Numbered from the stretch's first letter, positions 35,047 through 46,274 are shown. The stretch is 64,000 nt of DNA from Schizochytrium sp. TIO01 (GCA_004764695.1 SMSO01000014.1:5524845-5588844); one strand, 5' to 3'. Made by a program: numbers and translations. Notes: generated by a model from the letters alone, not told the origin.

Positions 35047-36751
35047 TTGAAGTGGTTAGAATTGGGAGGCTTTAGAATTGGGGTGAAAAAAACATCACAG
35101 AACTTAGAACTGAGTTTATTCAATCTGGGTCTCCAGTTGATGGTTTGCAGAACTCTCCTATGGGTTAAGCCTGTGAAAACCATGATGACGGAGGAGAATA
35201 TTCGCTTGCCTATTGATGAGTATGCAGATCTGGGTATTGAGGATGAAACTTATACATAGATCGACGTAGCAAGTCAATTAGAGAATATGAAATTACATTC
35301 ATTCAAGATTGCACAACGAAAGTTTTTAGTAAGAAGATAGAAGATGCTCGTGAATAGTTTGATAAAATTTATAAGAAAGCTTTGTTGTGGTGGTTTTCGT
35401 AGAGCCCGGACCATGCTAATCAGTATGACAAGGAATAATTGTATGCTAGAGATGCTCGACGTGGCATCTAGCAGAGATGTTTCGTGAAATATAAGATAAA
35501 TTATTCTGTCCGCATTGAGGTAAACCAGTTGACCATTGAATTAGTAAATGGTTTGACATCAAAGACACTGCCCCTATCATCGTTCAAAAAAACCACGCCC
35601 CATTAGATGGCTCTTGCGACGGAGCGATCAAAATCTGGAGAGAGAAGGAAATACTGAAGCTACCGCGGCATATGTTTACGAATTACCCTTCTTATATGTC
35701 TCATATTAGCGAGAGCAACATGTTGCTTGCCGAGAAAGCTCTGAGGGATGACTACGGGTGACCCTAAAGAAGATGGTCGACATGCTTTATATGAGTGACC
35801 TTTTGCCAGATATTATGCCAGAATTTTCTCATATACGTACTTAAGGATGTGTCAAGTCTGATATTCAGTTGAGACTCCTGCTTGACCACGCAATGATAAG
35901 CTCGAGCTTAGGATCTCCCGCAAAGTGTGTCTCGAACTTTCTGATGGATTTCTACTTGCAAATGCTTCAGGTGAAACAGGAGAGTATTGAAGAACGCCGT
36001 CGCAAGACGGTTTCCTCCACATCTTTTCGCCAAACGAATATTAAGGAGGAGTTGGACATAGTACTGATTTCTTTTGTTCAAGAATTCTATCAAGCAGCGT
36101 GAATCTCTAAATTCAAGAAGAGTAATCCATCACCCACTCTGCTGTTCCATCCCCGCTTCAAGAAAATCGCAATGTCCCTTTTTAGCCCATAGCCATTGGA
36201 CCTTGGCGATGCTGTGTTTTGAGGATAAAACTCTGTATTCTTATGACCCTCTCGAAAGCAGTGGTGGCCTTCGTCATGACAAAAGGAATAAGAACATTAT
36301 CCGACAGCTGGGAGGAATCGAACTGGTCAGTCAAGAAATTGTCTGGTCATCAAGAAAATGGCTATGACTGCAGAGTGTATGCTATGACCGTAGTCAATGG
36401 TCTTTCGCATGATGAAAGCGCTATTGCAGCACTTGCAGAGAGTATTATGCCATCCAACGGAAATTATGACCTGATGGAACATCGGAGGTTGCGATTTGCG
36501 ACTTTGCTGACATACTTCAAGACATCATTGATTTTACGCTTGCTAGGGCTTCTTCGACAAGAGAGGAGCTTTTAATCCTTTTAACCCATAACTTCAAGCC
36601 TCGAGAACTCGAGGAAGAGGTCGTTGCGATTGTTCAAGAACCCTTTCCTGCTGTTGATGATTCCTTTGACAATATGTCAAAGCGTGTGTTTTTGTTGTCC
36701 GCTCGAAGGTCCACTCTTACCACGTTCATAGTCACTCCTCAAATAAAATAA
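35047..36751 (+). pseudogene. Decayed Ulp1-like cysteine protease (peptidase C48) gene, possibly transposon-derived
   Basis: Coding traces run through several frames with in-frame stops. Upstream pieces include IREYEITFIQDCTTKVF (about 35290-35340) and a 70-codon open stretch WFDIKDTAPIIVQ to ALRDDYG ending in TGA at about 35758. The protease part follows: FLMDFYLQMLQ (about 35938, like the Ulp1 WLxDxxINFYL entry motif), then in the next frame HSHWTLAMLCFEDKTLYSYD (about 36180-36245), then ENGYDCRVY (about 36357). These supply the His, Asp and Cys of the C48 triad, with the usual DCG changed to DCR. A final frame runs to TAA at 36749-36751. At least three frame changes make it a pseudogene. 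C48 domains travel with several DNA transposons, but no transposase or terminal repeats were recognised. Confidence 0.6.
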
Positions 36752-37625
36752 ATAAAATAATTGGGGGTAAAAACTCGAGCCAAAGCAATCATCCATATGG
36801 CGGAGGGTAATGCTATACTCACCAATCTTAACGTTAACCTGGTACGCGCTTAGGTACCTACTGAAGTATTACAGCAGAGTGCATACTTAGGTGTGCATTT
36901 ATTAGGACATCCAAGTAACACAAAGCCAACGCCTAGACTTGGATGACGGACTTTGTCAGCAGTTCTGAATGTTAATTCTAGCTATTCTCTACCTACGCTT
37001 TCTCTTGGTGATTGACTTGCAATAGTACTCGATAGCTTCTAATAACATAACTGAGGACAATTGATTCGAGCGGTATGCAATTAACACGGGTAAAGTCCTG
37101 CATGCACGTCTTTAGTGCTGTACATGAGTATAATGGACGTTCATACCTAGAGAGTGTCATTTTTAATTTTAAAAATTTAACTTTCAATTAAAAATAAATA
37201 AATAAAAAAAGTTAAAAAAACTGGTTGCAGAGAAGAATTAGTAGTGACGGCAAGTTAGTTCTCGCCGCGTATAGGCTTCAACTGTACAATGGAGTGCGGA
37301 GACTGCGTCTATGGTGTCTCTGCGATCGCCAACTTTTTCAAAGGCAAACCGGACCCATAACGTGACACTAACGGTCTTCAGGTTGGCGATTGACGGAGGC
37401 TAGCGACCTTGATACATAGTCTTATCAAGGCTCCTGGAACTCCGTCAAAACTCGAGTGCAAGAATTACATATCAAACTGCTACTAATCGTCCTTTGAGAA
37501 AGATATAGGAAAGTATCTACTGCGTACTCCATATGGGCTTGTAACAGACTTTTCAGGCTCAGATCTGTTCAAAACTCAAACGCTGGTTGTGATCCGTGGC
37601 TTCATAGTTAGCTGGGCTCAAGAGG
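36752..37625. other. Intergenic, upstream of GH3 gene
   Basis: AT-rich spacer with the GH3 promoter. It includes an A/T tract at 37145-37222, overlapping TAGGTA/TACCTA at 36851-36860 and no coding signal. Confidence 0.5.
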
Positions 37626-40121
37626 ATGGACGAGGCGCTCTTGGGCAAGTACGAGGACACGCGAGACGGCTCGCCGGAAACCCCGGGAAAAGCCCCAAAT
37701 AGCAGCTCAAAGCTGGCTCTAGTAGCTGTTGTCTTGGTCCTGCTGATTCTTGTAGGAGCGAGGACAGTGCATGATGGCTGCGACCACCAACGCAGCAACC
37801 AGCGGCACAGTGAAGGTGCCTCGATTAGAGGCTTTCGGGATCCTCACCCCAAGACTTGGAACCCGTGTCTTGCGGCACCGGCAGACTCTCCACCTCCGTA
37901 CCCATGGTGCGATCGCAGCTTAAGTGTCGATCGACGCGCGCGCGAGCTCGTGAAAGAGCTTGAGCTTGAGGAAAAGGCTGGTCTTTTTGGAAATGACGCC
38001 AAAGGGGTGCCAAGACTAGATTTGACATTTTACGAATGGTGGAGCGAAGCTCTTCACGGCGTTGCAAATTCACCTGGCGTTAATTTTGTAGACCCAACCC
38101 CAGTGGCTACTTCGTTTCCTCAGGTACTTACAACAGCCAGCGCTCTCAATCGAACTCTAGTGCGCAAGATCGCATCTGCTATCTCGACTGAAGCACGCGC
38201 TTTTAGCAACCAGGGTCGAGCCTCTCTGACTTTTTGGACACCTAATATCAACATCTTTCGGGATCCGCGCTGGGGTCGAGGACAGGAAACTCCTGGCGAG
38301 GATCCTCTCGTTAACGGCCAATATGCCGTAGACTTTGTACAAAGTTTTCAACGTGACGAAGCAGACCCCCATCATCTCAAGAACTCAGCATGCTGCAAGC
38401 ACTTTGCAGCATACAGCATCGAGAATTGGAAAGGTCATGATCGTATGGAGTTTAACGCAGTTATTTCTCAGCGTGACCTTCATGAAACGTATCTTCCAGC
38501 GTTCAAAAGTTGCGTCACTGAAGGAGGCGTTAGCTCGCTCATGTGTAGTTACAATGCAGTTAATGGTATGCCTTCCTGCGTAAATGACGAACTTATGCAT
38601 GACTTAGCACGGACCGAGTGGGGATTTGAAGGTTACATCACTGGGGACTGTGCTGCCGTGGGCAATGTTTTTGAACGCTTTCATTTCCAAAACCACAGTG
38701 AAGCAGAAGTTGTTCTTGACGTTTTGAGTGCGAACGTGGACATTGACTGCGGTGGGTTTCTACCGAAACACATTATCGAGGCTGTTCAGTCTGGGGTAGT
38801 GCCGGAAGTACTTGTCGACCGGGCTCTTGTGAACTTGTTCAAAGTACAGATTCGACTTGGTATGTTTGATTCTGAAGAAACTCAGCCGTATCGAAAGATT
38901 GGGATAGAGGCCATTGATACACCAGAGCACCGAGAGCTTGCTCTAGAAGCCGCACGTCAAGGTATGGTTCTTTTGAAGAATGCTGACAACATATTGCCTT
39001 TCAGCAAACCATTAGGCGATAAGAATGTGGCGCTTATTGGCCCCCATGCGACATCAGAAAAGGTCATGCAAGGTAATTACTTTGGCCACGCACCATTTGT
39101 AATCTCCATCGAAAAGGGACTCCGTGTTTATGCCTCTAAGCTGCTTGTTGAGCAAGGGTGTCCTTTGCACAACGCATCCTCCCACTCGTCCTTTTTGGGT
39201 TCTCCTGATGGCGAAGCAGGTCTCAAGGCCGCAGTGAAGGCGGCCAAAGTAGCTGACCAGACTATTCTTGCTCTTGGTCTAGATCAGTCTCAAGAAACAG
39301 AGACCCATGATCGCGAGTCTATTGCTTTGCCCGGTCTTCAGCAAGAGCTTTTGAATCGTGTGGCCCAAGCAGCAGTGGACGCCGGTAAACCACCTATTGT
39401 AGTCATTATTTTAGCTGGGGGCGCAATCGACCTTTCTAGTGCTCTTGGGAACGAAAATGTTGGTGCGATTCTTTGGGCCGGCTATCCTGGCCAGGCCGGG
39501 GGCACTGCAATTGCCGAAACCCTATTTGGAGATAACAACCCAAGTGGACGTTTAACTCAGACGTTTTACCCTGAAAGTTTTACATCTACAGTACCGATGA
39601 CAGATATGAACATGCATCCTAACTCAGACACTGGATTCCCTGGACGCACTTATCGCTTCTATACTGGTCCTGTGGTCCTGCCATTTGGGCACGGTCTTTC
39701 ATACTCAGATTTTCGTTATGATATTGGTTTGCCTTTCTGGGATAGGGACTCCATTACATACCCTGTCACTATAAATAACACTGGTTTTTGGGCTGGGGCT
39801 GATGTCCTTATGGCTTACTTACGCCCACCCAAAGATGCTGTGGCAGCTGGAGTTCATGGTGACTTGAATCTCAAACTTCACAAATATCACCGTACTGAGA
39901 TTCTTCAACCGGGTGAGACAGAGGTGGTTTATATTTCGGTTTCACCCATGGACCACTTGAAGGTATTTTCTAATTCGTCACGCGACCCTACCTTTCTTCA
40001 TGCTGAATATGGTTATTGGACTCTTGAGTTGCAAGACTCTCAATCCTCTGGATTTCAGTACTTCCAGCATGCCTCTTCTCGCGAGTTTATGGCTGCTGCA
40101 TCAGCTCAGATCGTCTTGTAA
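37626..40121 (+). CDS. Membrane-anchored glycoside hydrolase family 3 (beta-xylosidase/beta-glucosidase-like)
   Basis: 831 residues, one exon, ATG at 37626. A short cytosolic N-terminus is followed by one membrane helix (about residues 29-46, LALVAVVLVLLILVGA), so this is a type II membrane protein rather than a secreted enzyme. The GH3 N-terminal barrel begins near residue 95 (YEWWSEALHGVAN, FRDPRWGRGQETPGEDP, KHFAAYSIENW). The catalytic nucleophile is D341 in GYITGDCAAV. The second domain has the ETETHDRESIALPG segment expected to supply the acid/base Glu, and a fibronectin-III-like domain ends the protein. The EWWSEALHG and KHFAAY forms are typical of beta-D-xylosidase/arabinosidase members, but substrate cannot be fixed from motifs. 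Probable role: trimming glucans, xylans or glycoconjugates at the cell surface or in the endomembrane system. Confidence 0.9.
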   Translation: MDEALLGKYEDTRDGSPETPGKAPNSSSKLALVAVVLVLLILVGARTVHDGCDHQRSNQRHSEGASIRGFRDPHPKTWNPCLAAPADSPPPYPWCDRSLSVDRRARELVKELELEEKAGLFGNDAKGVPRLDLTFYEWWSEALHGVANSPGVNFVDPTPVATSFPQVLTTASALNRTLVRKIASAISTEARAFSNQGRASLTFWTPNINIFRDPRWGRGQETPGEDPLVNGQYAVDFVQSFQRDEADPHHLKNSACCKHFAAYSIENWKGHDRMEFNAVISQRDLHETYLPAFKSCVTEGGVSSLMCSYNAVNGMPSCVNDELMHDLARTEWGFEGYITGDCAAVGNVFERFHFQNHSEAEVVLDVLSANVDIDCGGFLPKHIIEAVQSGVVPEVLVDRALVNLFKVQIRLGMFDSEETQPYRKIGIEAIDTPEHRELALEAARQGMVLLKNADNILPFSKPLGDKNVALIGPHATSEKVMQGNYFGHAPFVISIEKGLRVYASKLLVEQGCPLHNASSHSSFLGSPDGEAGLKAAVKAAKVADQTILALGLDQSQETETHDRESIALPGLQQELLNRVAQAAVDAGKPPIVVIILAGGAIDLSSALGNENVGAILWAGYPGQAGGTAIAETLFGDNNPSGRLTQTFYPESFTSTVPMTDMNMHPNSDTGFPGRTYRFYTGPVVLPFGHGLSYSDFRYDIGLPFWDRDSITYPVTINNTGFWAGADVLMAYLRPPKDAVAAGVHGDLNLKLHKYHRTEILQPGETEVVYISVSPMDHLKVFSNSSRDPTFLHAEYGYWTLELQDSQSSGFQYFQHASSREFMAAASAQIVL

Positions 40122-40815
40122 TGGTGGTGTTAATTCTTAAAGAGAAGAGTGAAGAAGCAATTAATGGTAGGACGACGCTCAAATTAATGTAAACTAGAAA
40201 ATATCTTACTCCAATTTTTGTATCAATAAACAGGTTCACAAGCAACCACTTCGCAGGACATACTTTTTAGTTTTTGGAACTCGTAGACATTTGCCAGAAT
40301 CATGGTGTAGCAAATTATTTTATATGTCTTGCTCTAACTCTCCCCGCCAAAGTATCGTTCGAGGAGAGCAACATTTCTCTACTTGCAAAGTGTCGCCAAA
40401 CCCAATCACAAACTTAATCTCACTCTCATCCTTCGAAATATCCTCCATCGAGTTTTGGCTCTGACCTGACTACTTGCGAGTGCCTATGATGATCATTATA
40501 ATAATCGTCCCAAGAAACAAATACAAAAACAAGAATAAACAAAGAAACAAAAAAAAAAGTAATTTGATGGAACCCACCTACCCAAGGTAGTAAGTACTTA
40601 CCCCATATCTAGGCCTACTTCCAGATGTGTTAGTAAAGGGACGAAGGTGGTTGGCTTAGACCACTTCTTATAATAAGCCACTTAATGTGGCTGGTGGTCA
40701 CACGAGCAGGAGACCATTGAAGCGAGAGAGCAACGCAGTTCGTTGACTCTGGGCAGTGCGAAAGGTGCTGCGTTCTGTGAATTGACGAAGACTTTGAGCT
40801 TGATACTTTGCAAAG
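40122..40815. other. Intergenic between GH3 gene and NIP7
   Basis: GH3 3' flank with an AATAAA near 40205, then the NIP7 promoter. A near-palindromic GTAGTAAGTACTTACC lies at about 40586-40601. Antisense frames here and over the NIP7 start are shadows. Confidence 0.5.
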
Positions 40816-41358
40816 ATGCGTCCCTTGACAGAGGATGAGACGAAGACTCTCTTTGAGAAGCTGACCAAGTACATGGGCCAGGATGTCGCACGCCTCATCG
40901 AGCGGAAAGATGAGCGCCATGTCTTCAGACTGCAGAAGCAGCGCGTATACTACTTGAGCGAGTCACAGTTGAAGAGCGCATCTAACTTTGGTCGCGATAA
41001 CCTTGTGGCTATCGGCACGCTCTTTGGCAAGTTCACCAAGTCTGGCAAATTTCACCTCACCATCCACTGCCTCGATTTCATCGCCCAGTATGCCAAGTAC
41101 AAGGTTTGGGTTAAGGCCAACTCGGAGATGAGTTTTCTCTATGGCCACCACGTGACCAAGACTGGTCTTGGCAAGATCACCGAGGGTACCCCGCAATACG
41201 CTGGTGTTGTTGTGTATAGTTTGTCCAATGTGCCATTAGGTTTTGGTCTGGCCGCGCAGTCCACTTCGGCCATGACCAACCTCGAGCCCACCGCCATTGC
41301 AGTTCTCCACCAGGCTGATATTGGTGAGTACCTTCGTGCTGAGCAGGAGATGAACTAA
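40816..41358 (+). CDS. NIP7: 60S ribosome subunit biogenesis protein NIP7
   Basis: 180 residues, the same length as yeast and human NIP7 (about 180). It acts in the nucleolus in pre-rRNA processing and 60S assembly, binding RNA through its C-terminal PUA domain. The N-terminal domain (1 to about 95) starts MRPLTEDETKTLFEKL and contains HVFRLQKQRVYYLSE. The PUA domain (about 96-170) has KVWVKANSEMSFLYG, the ITEGTPQYAGVVVY segment and PLGFGLAAQST. Start and stop are unambiguous and there is no intron. Confidence 0.97.
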   Translation: MRPLTEDETKTLFEKLTKYMGQDVARLIERKDERHVFRLQKQRVYYLSESQLKSASNFGRDNLVAIGTLFGKFTKSGKFHLTIHCLDFIAQYAKYKVWVKANSEMSFLYGHHVTKTGLGKITEGTPQYAGVVVYSLSNVPLGFGLAAQSTSAMTNLEPTAIAVLHQADIGEYLRAEQEMN

Positions 41359-42069
41359 GATGATTCAGTTCTTCTTTTATGACTCCGCCATGAAACCCAT
41401 AATTTACCACGCTCTTCATATCTGGCATTCGCATTCATTGTCACGATCTTTGTTATTTGCCGCCATTCCTATGGTCTTGATGCTCAAGGTTCTAGAACTC
41501 TGCTTTTCAGTGCGAAGAGATCAAGACGGTTGCAAAGAATTACCTGATTTTCAAAGGCAGGGATGCAGGTGTTCTGAGGGATATGCCTGGGAGCATTCAT
41601 GCCTCATAACAATCCTCAGTTTGTACATGGATGCTTTTGCTAAGGATGCCTCTTGGTGCGGTTCATCTCTATATACTCCAATAATCCAACCTACATACCA
41701 AACTCACCTTCACCATCAATATCAACACAGCCCCAATCACCACGACTACTTCCTCTACGTGTGATTTAAACACGGTAGGAACTGCTCATTCTTCGCTCTA
41801 ATGCAACGTTGTTATTACCATTGCATTTGTGACAGCCAAGCAGCTTTTTTGCCCTTTCTCGCAACGTTTATAGTTTACAACCTTCATTCAATGATAAAAC
41901 TTACCCTTTTCTTGACCATTTCTCTTCAGTGTTTTTTCAGATCACGGGTGCAATGTTGGGCCAGCGAAAGATGAAATATTCTAAACTTTATATATATAAT
42001 ATACGTATACTCTAGCCCGCCAAGGCTTGGATTATCCAGACTATACTCAGATCCTTCAGTGATGGGTAA
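41359..42069. other. Convergent intergenic spacer
   Basis: 3' flanks of NIP7 (+) and the small secreted protein gene (-). A 134-codon frame at 41360 starts on the NIP7 stop and shows low-complexity His/Leu composition without a domain; I do not call it a gene. Confidence 0.5.
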
Positions 42070-42564
42070 CTAGAGTTCTTTGGCTTCGTCAGTATTAGAG
42101 CCCACGATTTGAGAACAAGTTGTAGAATAGACCAAAGGTGCAGCCCCAAGAACTTCATCCATCTTGATACCCAACTTTGAGAGTTGAGCAGAAATCATAC
42201 CTTTAATCATAGAGCTGCTCTCTATCATGGACTGGGTGGCACTTGTGGCTTTCTCAAAACACTCGTCGCCAACTTGGCAGACATGCTTGATGAGTTGTAG
42301 AAGGGTCATGTCTTCGTTGGCGCGCGCTGTCTCTAACATCTTGTCTGATAGTTGGTTCCATGCAGAGCGGCAACTTGGTGGCTCGATTTTGTTGGTCACC
42401 ATCTTCACAAATGGACCAGCCTTTTGCACATATGAGTATCCCGATTTTGGTACAGGGGTGTCGAGCCTCTCCAGAATGCTCTGTACGTCAAATTGGGCCT
42501 CAGCACCTTGCAGGATTGCTGATGCCGCAACAATGGTAATAAGCATAAACCTTAATACCCGCAT
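42070..42564 (-). CDS. Small secreted protein of unknown function
   Basis: 164 residues with a clear signal peptide (MRVLRFMLITIVAASAILQG, cleavage probably after GAEA). The mature part is about 140 residues, helical, with four cysteines (in PSCRSAW, HVCQVGDECF and STTCSQI) that could form two disulfides. No family recognised. Start is the only in-frame ATG before the signal peptide. Upstream, a GTAAGT donor on the same strand (about 42852) and a TTTGCAG acceptor (about 42640) suggest a possible 5'-leader intron (weak). Confidence 0.65.
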   Translation of the reverse strand: MRVLRFMLITIVAASAILQGAEAQFDVQSILERLDTPVPKSGYSYVQKAGPFVKMVTNKIEPPSCRSAWNQLSDKMLETARANEDMTLLQLIKHVCQVGDECFEKATSATQSMIESSSMIKGMISAQLSKLGIKMDEVLGAAPLVYSTTCSQIVGSNTDEAKEL

Positions 42565-42866
42565 CTTTGCCTACCGAAGAAGTCGTCGCGAAGTAAATAA
42601 GATATTGTTCTATCTAGCGTTAGTCATTGAAGGTTTTGCTGCAAATAATTAAATGCTGAGTTAGCATCAAAGCTGATTTGTTATGTGTCAAGCTTTGCCA
42701 CAGGCCAAGAGGTGGTTCCATCGTAGACCTAGCACATGATTTTTACAATTCAAGGTTGGCAAGTTTGGGATCACTCAGATATATTTTTGCGATGGAAAAT
42801 TCACCGTTATGGCGATGTTCCGCTGCACATGGATAGATAGCTCCTGCGTACTTACCCACCTTCTGA

Positions 42867-42909
<43 letters not shown>

Positions 42910-43435
42910 GCTATCCCAGTACAAGCGTTTTCAGGTCAGGTGTAACAACACTTGGTTGCAAGCAGGCTGGAAGCAGGCTGGGAGTCTCCCTCGCTGTTGT
43001 CCCTACTGAAGTTGAGCGTTGCTTTTCTGGGGCCTCTGTCCTCAGTCTTGCAGCTGCTGAAGCAACGATATGGTTTAGTGCTATATTCAAGGTTATCAAT
43101 TTTTTAATTCTTTTTAAAGCCCAAAAGATAAAGTTTTTAGAATGACCATTGTAAGTAAAAACTTGCAAATGTCTGCAATAGATCGTTCATTCTGATAGAT
43201 AAGCGAAGTCAAAGCACCTATGCGATATTTAGAACAGAGTAGTACGGTTAGGTCCAGTACTCCTCAGACTATGTTCCGTACTTAAACCAGAGAATCAAAG
43301 TTCCCTATCCACACATGAATTTGAAAAAGAAAATTTCTAAAGAGTAGTTATTCAATTTTTTCAAAACGTTCGACTTTAGAGAATCAAAATCAAACTAAGC
43401 AAGCAAACCTTGTAAATAACCGAATCTCTGGACCC
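42565..43435. other. Divergent intergenic region
   Basis: Holds the promoters of the secreted protein gene (-) and the next gene (+), plus a GAT microsatellite at 42867-42907. An 85-codon frame on the minus strand (42911-43168) has no recognisable features. Confidence 0.5.
42867..42907. repeat. (GAT)n trinucleotide microsatellite
   Basis: Thirteen to fourteen perfect GAT units. Confidence 0.95.
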
Positions 43436-44125
43436 ATGGAGACACTCGCAGCGTGGCGGTGCTCAGATGGGCTTGCGGGAGACGTTCCACGGGGCCCCGA
43501 TGCTTTAGTTGCGCGCCTGCAAGCTCTAGACGCATCACTGGCCTCAAATCGGCGTCACGAGCGCGAAGTGGCGCTAACCGCCCGAGCCAATGGTCCTCAG
43601 GCGTGGGCTTTGGCCAGCTCCGAACGGCGCCGAACAGCCGCTGCTGCGGAGAAAACTCGCTCTATTGCTGAAGACCTTCTTGCAAGCCGTGCCGAGGCTG
43701 TTTTCAAACTGCAACGAGGCCGAGATACCTCATGTGTCGCCATGGATCCCGCTGCGGTGCCTGCGTTTAGAAACCTCGTCGAGATCCGCGCAACCGTAGA
43801 ACATATTAACTCAGCAAGAAAAGCTATGGACGAAGCTCACGCACAGACTTGTGGTCCTGTGGATGTTGATGGTGTTGCCAAGGCTGCTGAGACTTTTATT
43901 CAGAGCCGTCTCAAGACCGAGGCAGCTGCAGCAAAACTTAGGGCAAGGCGCTCCGTTGTTGAGGCTTTAGCAGAACAATCTCAATCGAAACCTTCGGAAT
44001 CCCAAGACTCCGGAGACTTATCAAGAGATGCTGATTATGAAGCAGCAAACTCTGGAAACTCACGAAACAGACGTGGATGGAGGCTCAGCGATGAAGCGGA
44101 GCTGGAGGCATTCCTCAAGGTTTGA
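43436..44125 (+). CDS. Uncharacterised alpha-helical protein
   Basis: 229 residues, ATG at 43436, TGA stop. Ala/Arg/Glu-rich and predicted helical or coiled-coil over about residues 20-190 (DALVARLQALDASLASN, then LVEIRATVEHINSARKAM, then SRLKTEAAAAKLRARRSVVE). A polar Ser-rich stretch and a short acidic end (DEAELEAFLKV) follow. Codon composition is coding-like, with a higher GC share than the flanks. No domain recognised. It could be a subunit of a tether or cytoskeletal complex, but nothing in the sequence shows this. Confidence 0.6.
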   Translation: METLAAWRCSDGLAGDVPRGPDALVARLQALDASLASNRRHEREVALTARANGPQAWALASSERRRTAAAAEKTRSIAEDLLASRAEAVFKLQRGRDTSCVAMDPAAVPAFRNLVEIRATVEHINSARKAMDEAHAQTCGPVDVDGVAKAAETFIQSRLKTEAAAAKLRARRSVVEALAEQSQSKPSESQDSGDLSRDADYEAANSGNSRNRRGWRLSDEAELEAFLKV

Positions 44126-44364
44126 GAAAGCTTTCACTTGCACGATAATTTGTACACAGTTTGAGATGGCCAAAGCACTAGCAACGAGGAGCTCGACTCA
44201 AGATAATCCAAGACTTGTGTTGAAACCTCTGGCCTGAAATCATGCCGGGATGGAGGTTCGCATGGAAAGGCTCTACACATGAAGAAATAGACGAATAGCA
44301 ATAATAATTATGATTTATAATTCTGGTGGGTATTAGATTCACAGTTTATGATCCTGATGAACGC

Positions 44365-45645
44365 TTACATGCGCGAGACAGGGGCCTTGACAAGCTTCTC
44401 GGGAGGGCCCGTAGCTAGGGATATCTTACGCTTTGGAGGGTTAGAAGCCCACTCCTTCGGACGTTGATAGATGCCAACGACCGCAGCCCCACCAAGACCA
44501 AGGTTGTGGGTCATTCCAAGTTTCACATTAGGGACCTGGCGGTCACCTGCTTCGTGGCGTAACTGCCAAGAGATCTCACAACACTGAGCAAGACCAGTTG
44601 CACCGAGGGGGTGACCCTTGGAAATGAGCCCACCACTCGGCTGGCAAACAACCTGCCCGCCGTAATCGTTCTGGCCCGACTGCACAAAGTCTTCAGCCTT
44701 ACCTTCTGGACAGAACCTCAAGGCTTCGTAGGTAATAAGCTCATTCGCAGAAAAGCAATCATGTAGCTCGCAAACCTGGATATCTTTGGGGCTAACATTT
44801 GCAGCTTTGTAGGCCGCGTCTGCGGCGGCGCGGCTCATGTCAAAGCCCACGATTTTCATCATATTGGAAGTAGAGCTAAAGACATCTTTGTTGTCCGTAG
44901 CCATTTTCATGCCAATAATCTCTACTGCTTGTCCTTCAAGGCTATGTTTCTTGACAAAGTTTTCAGAGGCCACGATCACCGACGCAGCACCGTCTGAAGT
45001 AGGGCAGCACTGGAGCTTGGTTAGAGGTCCATAGACCTGAGGACTCTTCATGATCTGGTCCAACGAATACTCGTTCATAAATTGTGAATAAGGGTTACGC
45101 GTAGAGTTTTTGTGATTTTTGCACGCAATCTTAGCGAACGTTTCAGACTTTGTACCGTATTTTTCACTGTGCTCCTTGCCAGCATTACCGAACATTTGCG
45201 CAGCCGGAGGCGCTGAGACAAACTCATGCATTTCCATCATCTTCATCATGTGTTTATCCATCGGATTAGTGCGGTCCTGGAATTTTGACCCAAGAGAACC
45301 GCGCTCCATTTTTTCAAAACCCAACGCCATCACACAATCAGATATACCTCCCTCAACAAACTGTTTCGCCATGTAAAGTGCTGTACTCCCCGATGCGCAG
45401 TTGTTATTCACGTTGTATATAGGCACACCAGTGAGTCCAATCTCATACACTGCTCTTTGGCCACACGTAGAGTCTCCATAGCAGTAAGAAGCCACCACTT
45501 GTTCAATAGCACTATACTCAATGCCTGCATCATCGAGCGCTCTTTTCCCGGCCAGAGCGGCAAACTCAGGATAGTCCAACTCCCCCGAACCAGGTTTTTC
45601 AAAGGCCGTCATGCCTACACCCACGACAAAGACGCGTTTGCTCAT
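44365..45645 (-). CDS. Peroxisomal SCP2-type thiolase (SCPx thiolase domain, no SCP2 lipid-transfer domain)
   Basis: 426 residues, start ATG 45645. Thiolase of the SCPx class, which cleaves 3-oxoacyl-CoAs, notably branched or sterol side-chain substrates, in peroxisomes. Marks: N-terminal [18 protein letters not shown]; the active-site Cys C83 in [22 protein letters not shown]; the catalytic His in [11 protein letters not shown]; and [14 protein letters not shown]. The length equals the thiolase half of animal SCPx. The fused C-terminal SCP2 domain is absent; a short basic tail ends in SRM, which fits the PTS1 consensus [SAC][KRH][LM]. No intron, no functional neighbour. Confidence 0.92.
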   Translation of the reverse strand: MSKRVFVVGVGMTAFEKPGSGELDYPEFAALAGKRALDDAGIEYSAIEQVVASYCYGDSTCGQRAVYEIGLTGVPIYNVNNNCASGSTALYMAKQFVEGGISDCVMALGFEKMERGSLGSKFQDRTNPMDKHMMKMMEMHEFVSAPPAAQMFGNAGKEHSEKYGTKSETFAKIACKNHKNSTRNPYSQFMNEYSLDQIMKSPQVYGPLTKLQCCPTSDGAASVIVASENFVKKHSLEGQAVEIIGMKMATDNKDVFSSTSNMMKIVGFDMSRAAADAAYKAANVSPKDIQVCELHDCFSANELITYEALRFCPEGKAEDFVQSGQNDYGGQVVCQPSGGLISKGHPLGATGLAQCCEISWQLRHEAGDRQVPNVKLGMTHNLGLGGAAVVGIYQRPKEWASNPPKRKISLATGPPEKLVKAPVSRM

Positions 45646-46274
45646 GATATATTTTGCTTAGCAGCAGCTCAATAACCACAATAATGTCTGGTTCTAAGGA
45701 TGCTTAGCTAGGCCACTTTGCGGAATCTTGAGCTTGCTTCTGCAGACGTCAACATTCACGTTTTGCTTCGGGTTGATGGTTTGATTAGATTGAATTCTGC
45801 GATCTCTACATAGTAAGGTAGGGAGATTGTACCTTGGTACATACGTACGTACCCTGCATGGTTACTAGAGTCTATCTAAAGAAAACAATAATAATTAGGG
45901 CTGAATGCTGGTACTTTCCTTAGCGCGATCATACGAAGACAGGCTCGACTTTTCGAGCATTCAGTGCCAGCACGTTTGCATGACTTGGAGACACGGAGTG
46001 TTTCTTGCGTTCTCATGTAGGGCTGACTGCTTAAACTAGCTTGCCAAATCAAGATGAAATGTTATGTCCAATACGTAGTACCCGGGACTCATCAATTAGA
46101 GTGGTAGGTAAAAGAAAAAAGAAAGAATAAAAGAAAAAGCTGGTTTTACAGGTTTAGATTTAGTCTTCATACGAGAGCTGCTCCTAGAACTGAAAGCGTA
46201 TCGCACAGAAATGAGTTTATATCACGGTGTAGGGAACAATAGGTAGAGACTAGTGTATTTTCCATTCTTTGAAC
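45646..46274. other. Intergenic spacer
   Basis: Promoter side of the thiolase gene (45646 on) and 3' flank of VPS72. Several GGTAG/GTACC-type motifs at 45786-45853. No coding signal. Confidence 0.5.

Noticed and set aside
42070-42090. C-terminal AKEL of the small secreted protein as an ER-retrieval signal.
   Set aside because: The second position (Lys) does not fit the usual [DENQ] of KDEL-type signals.
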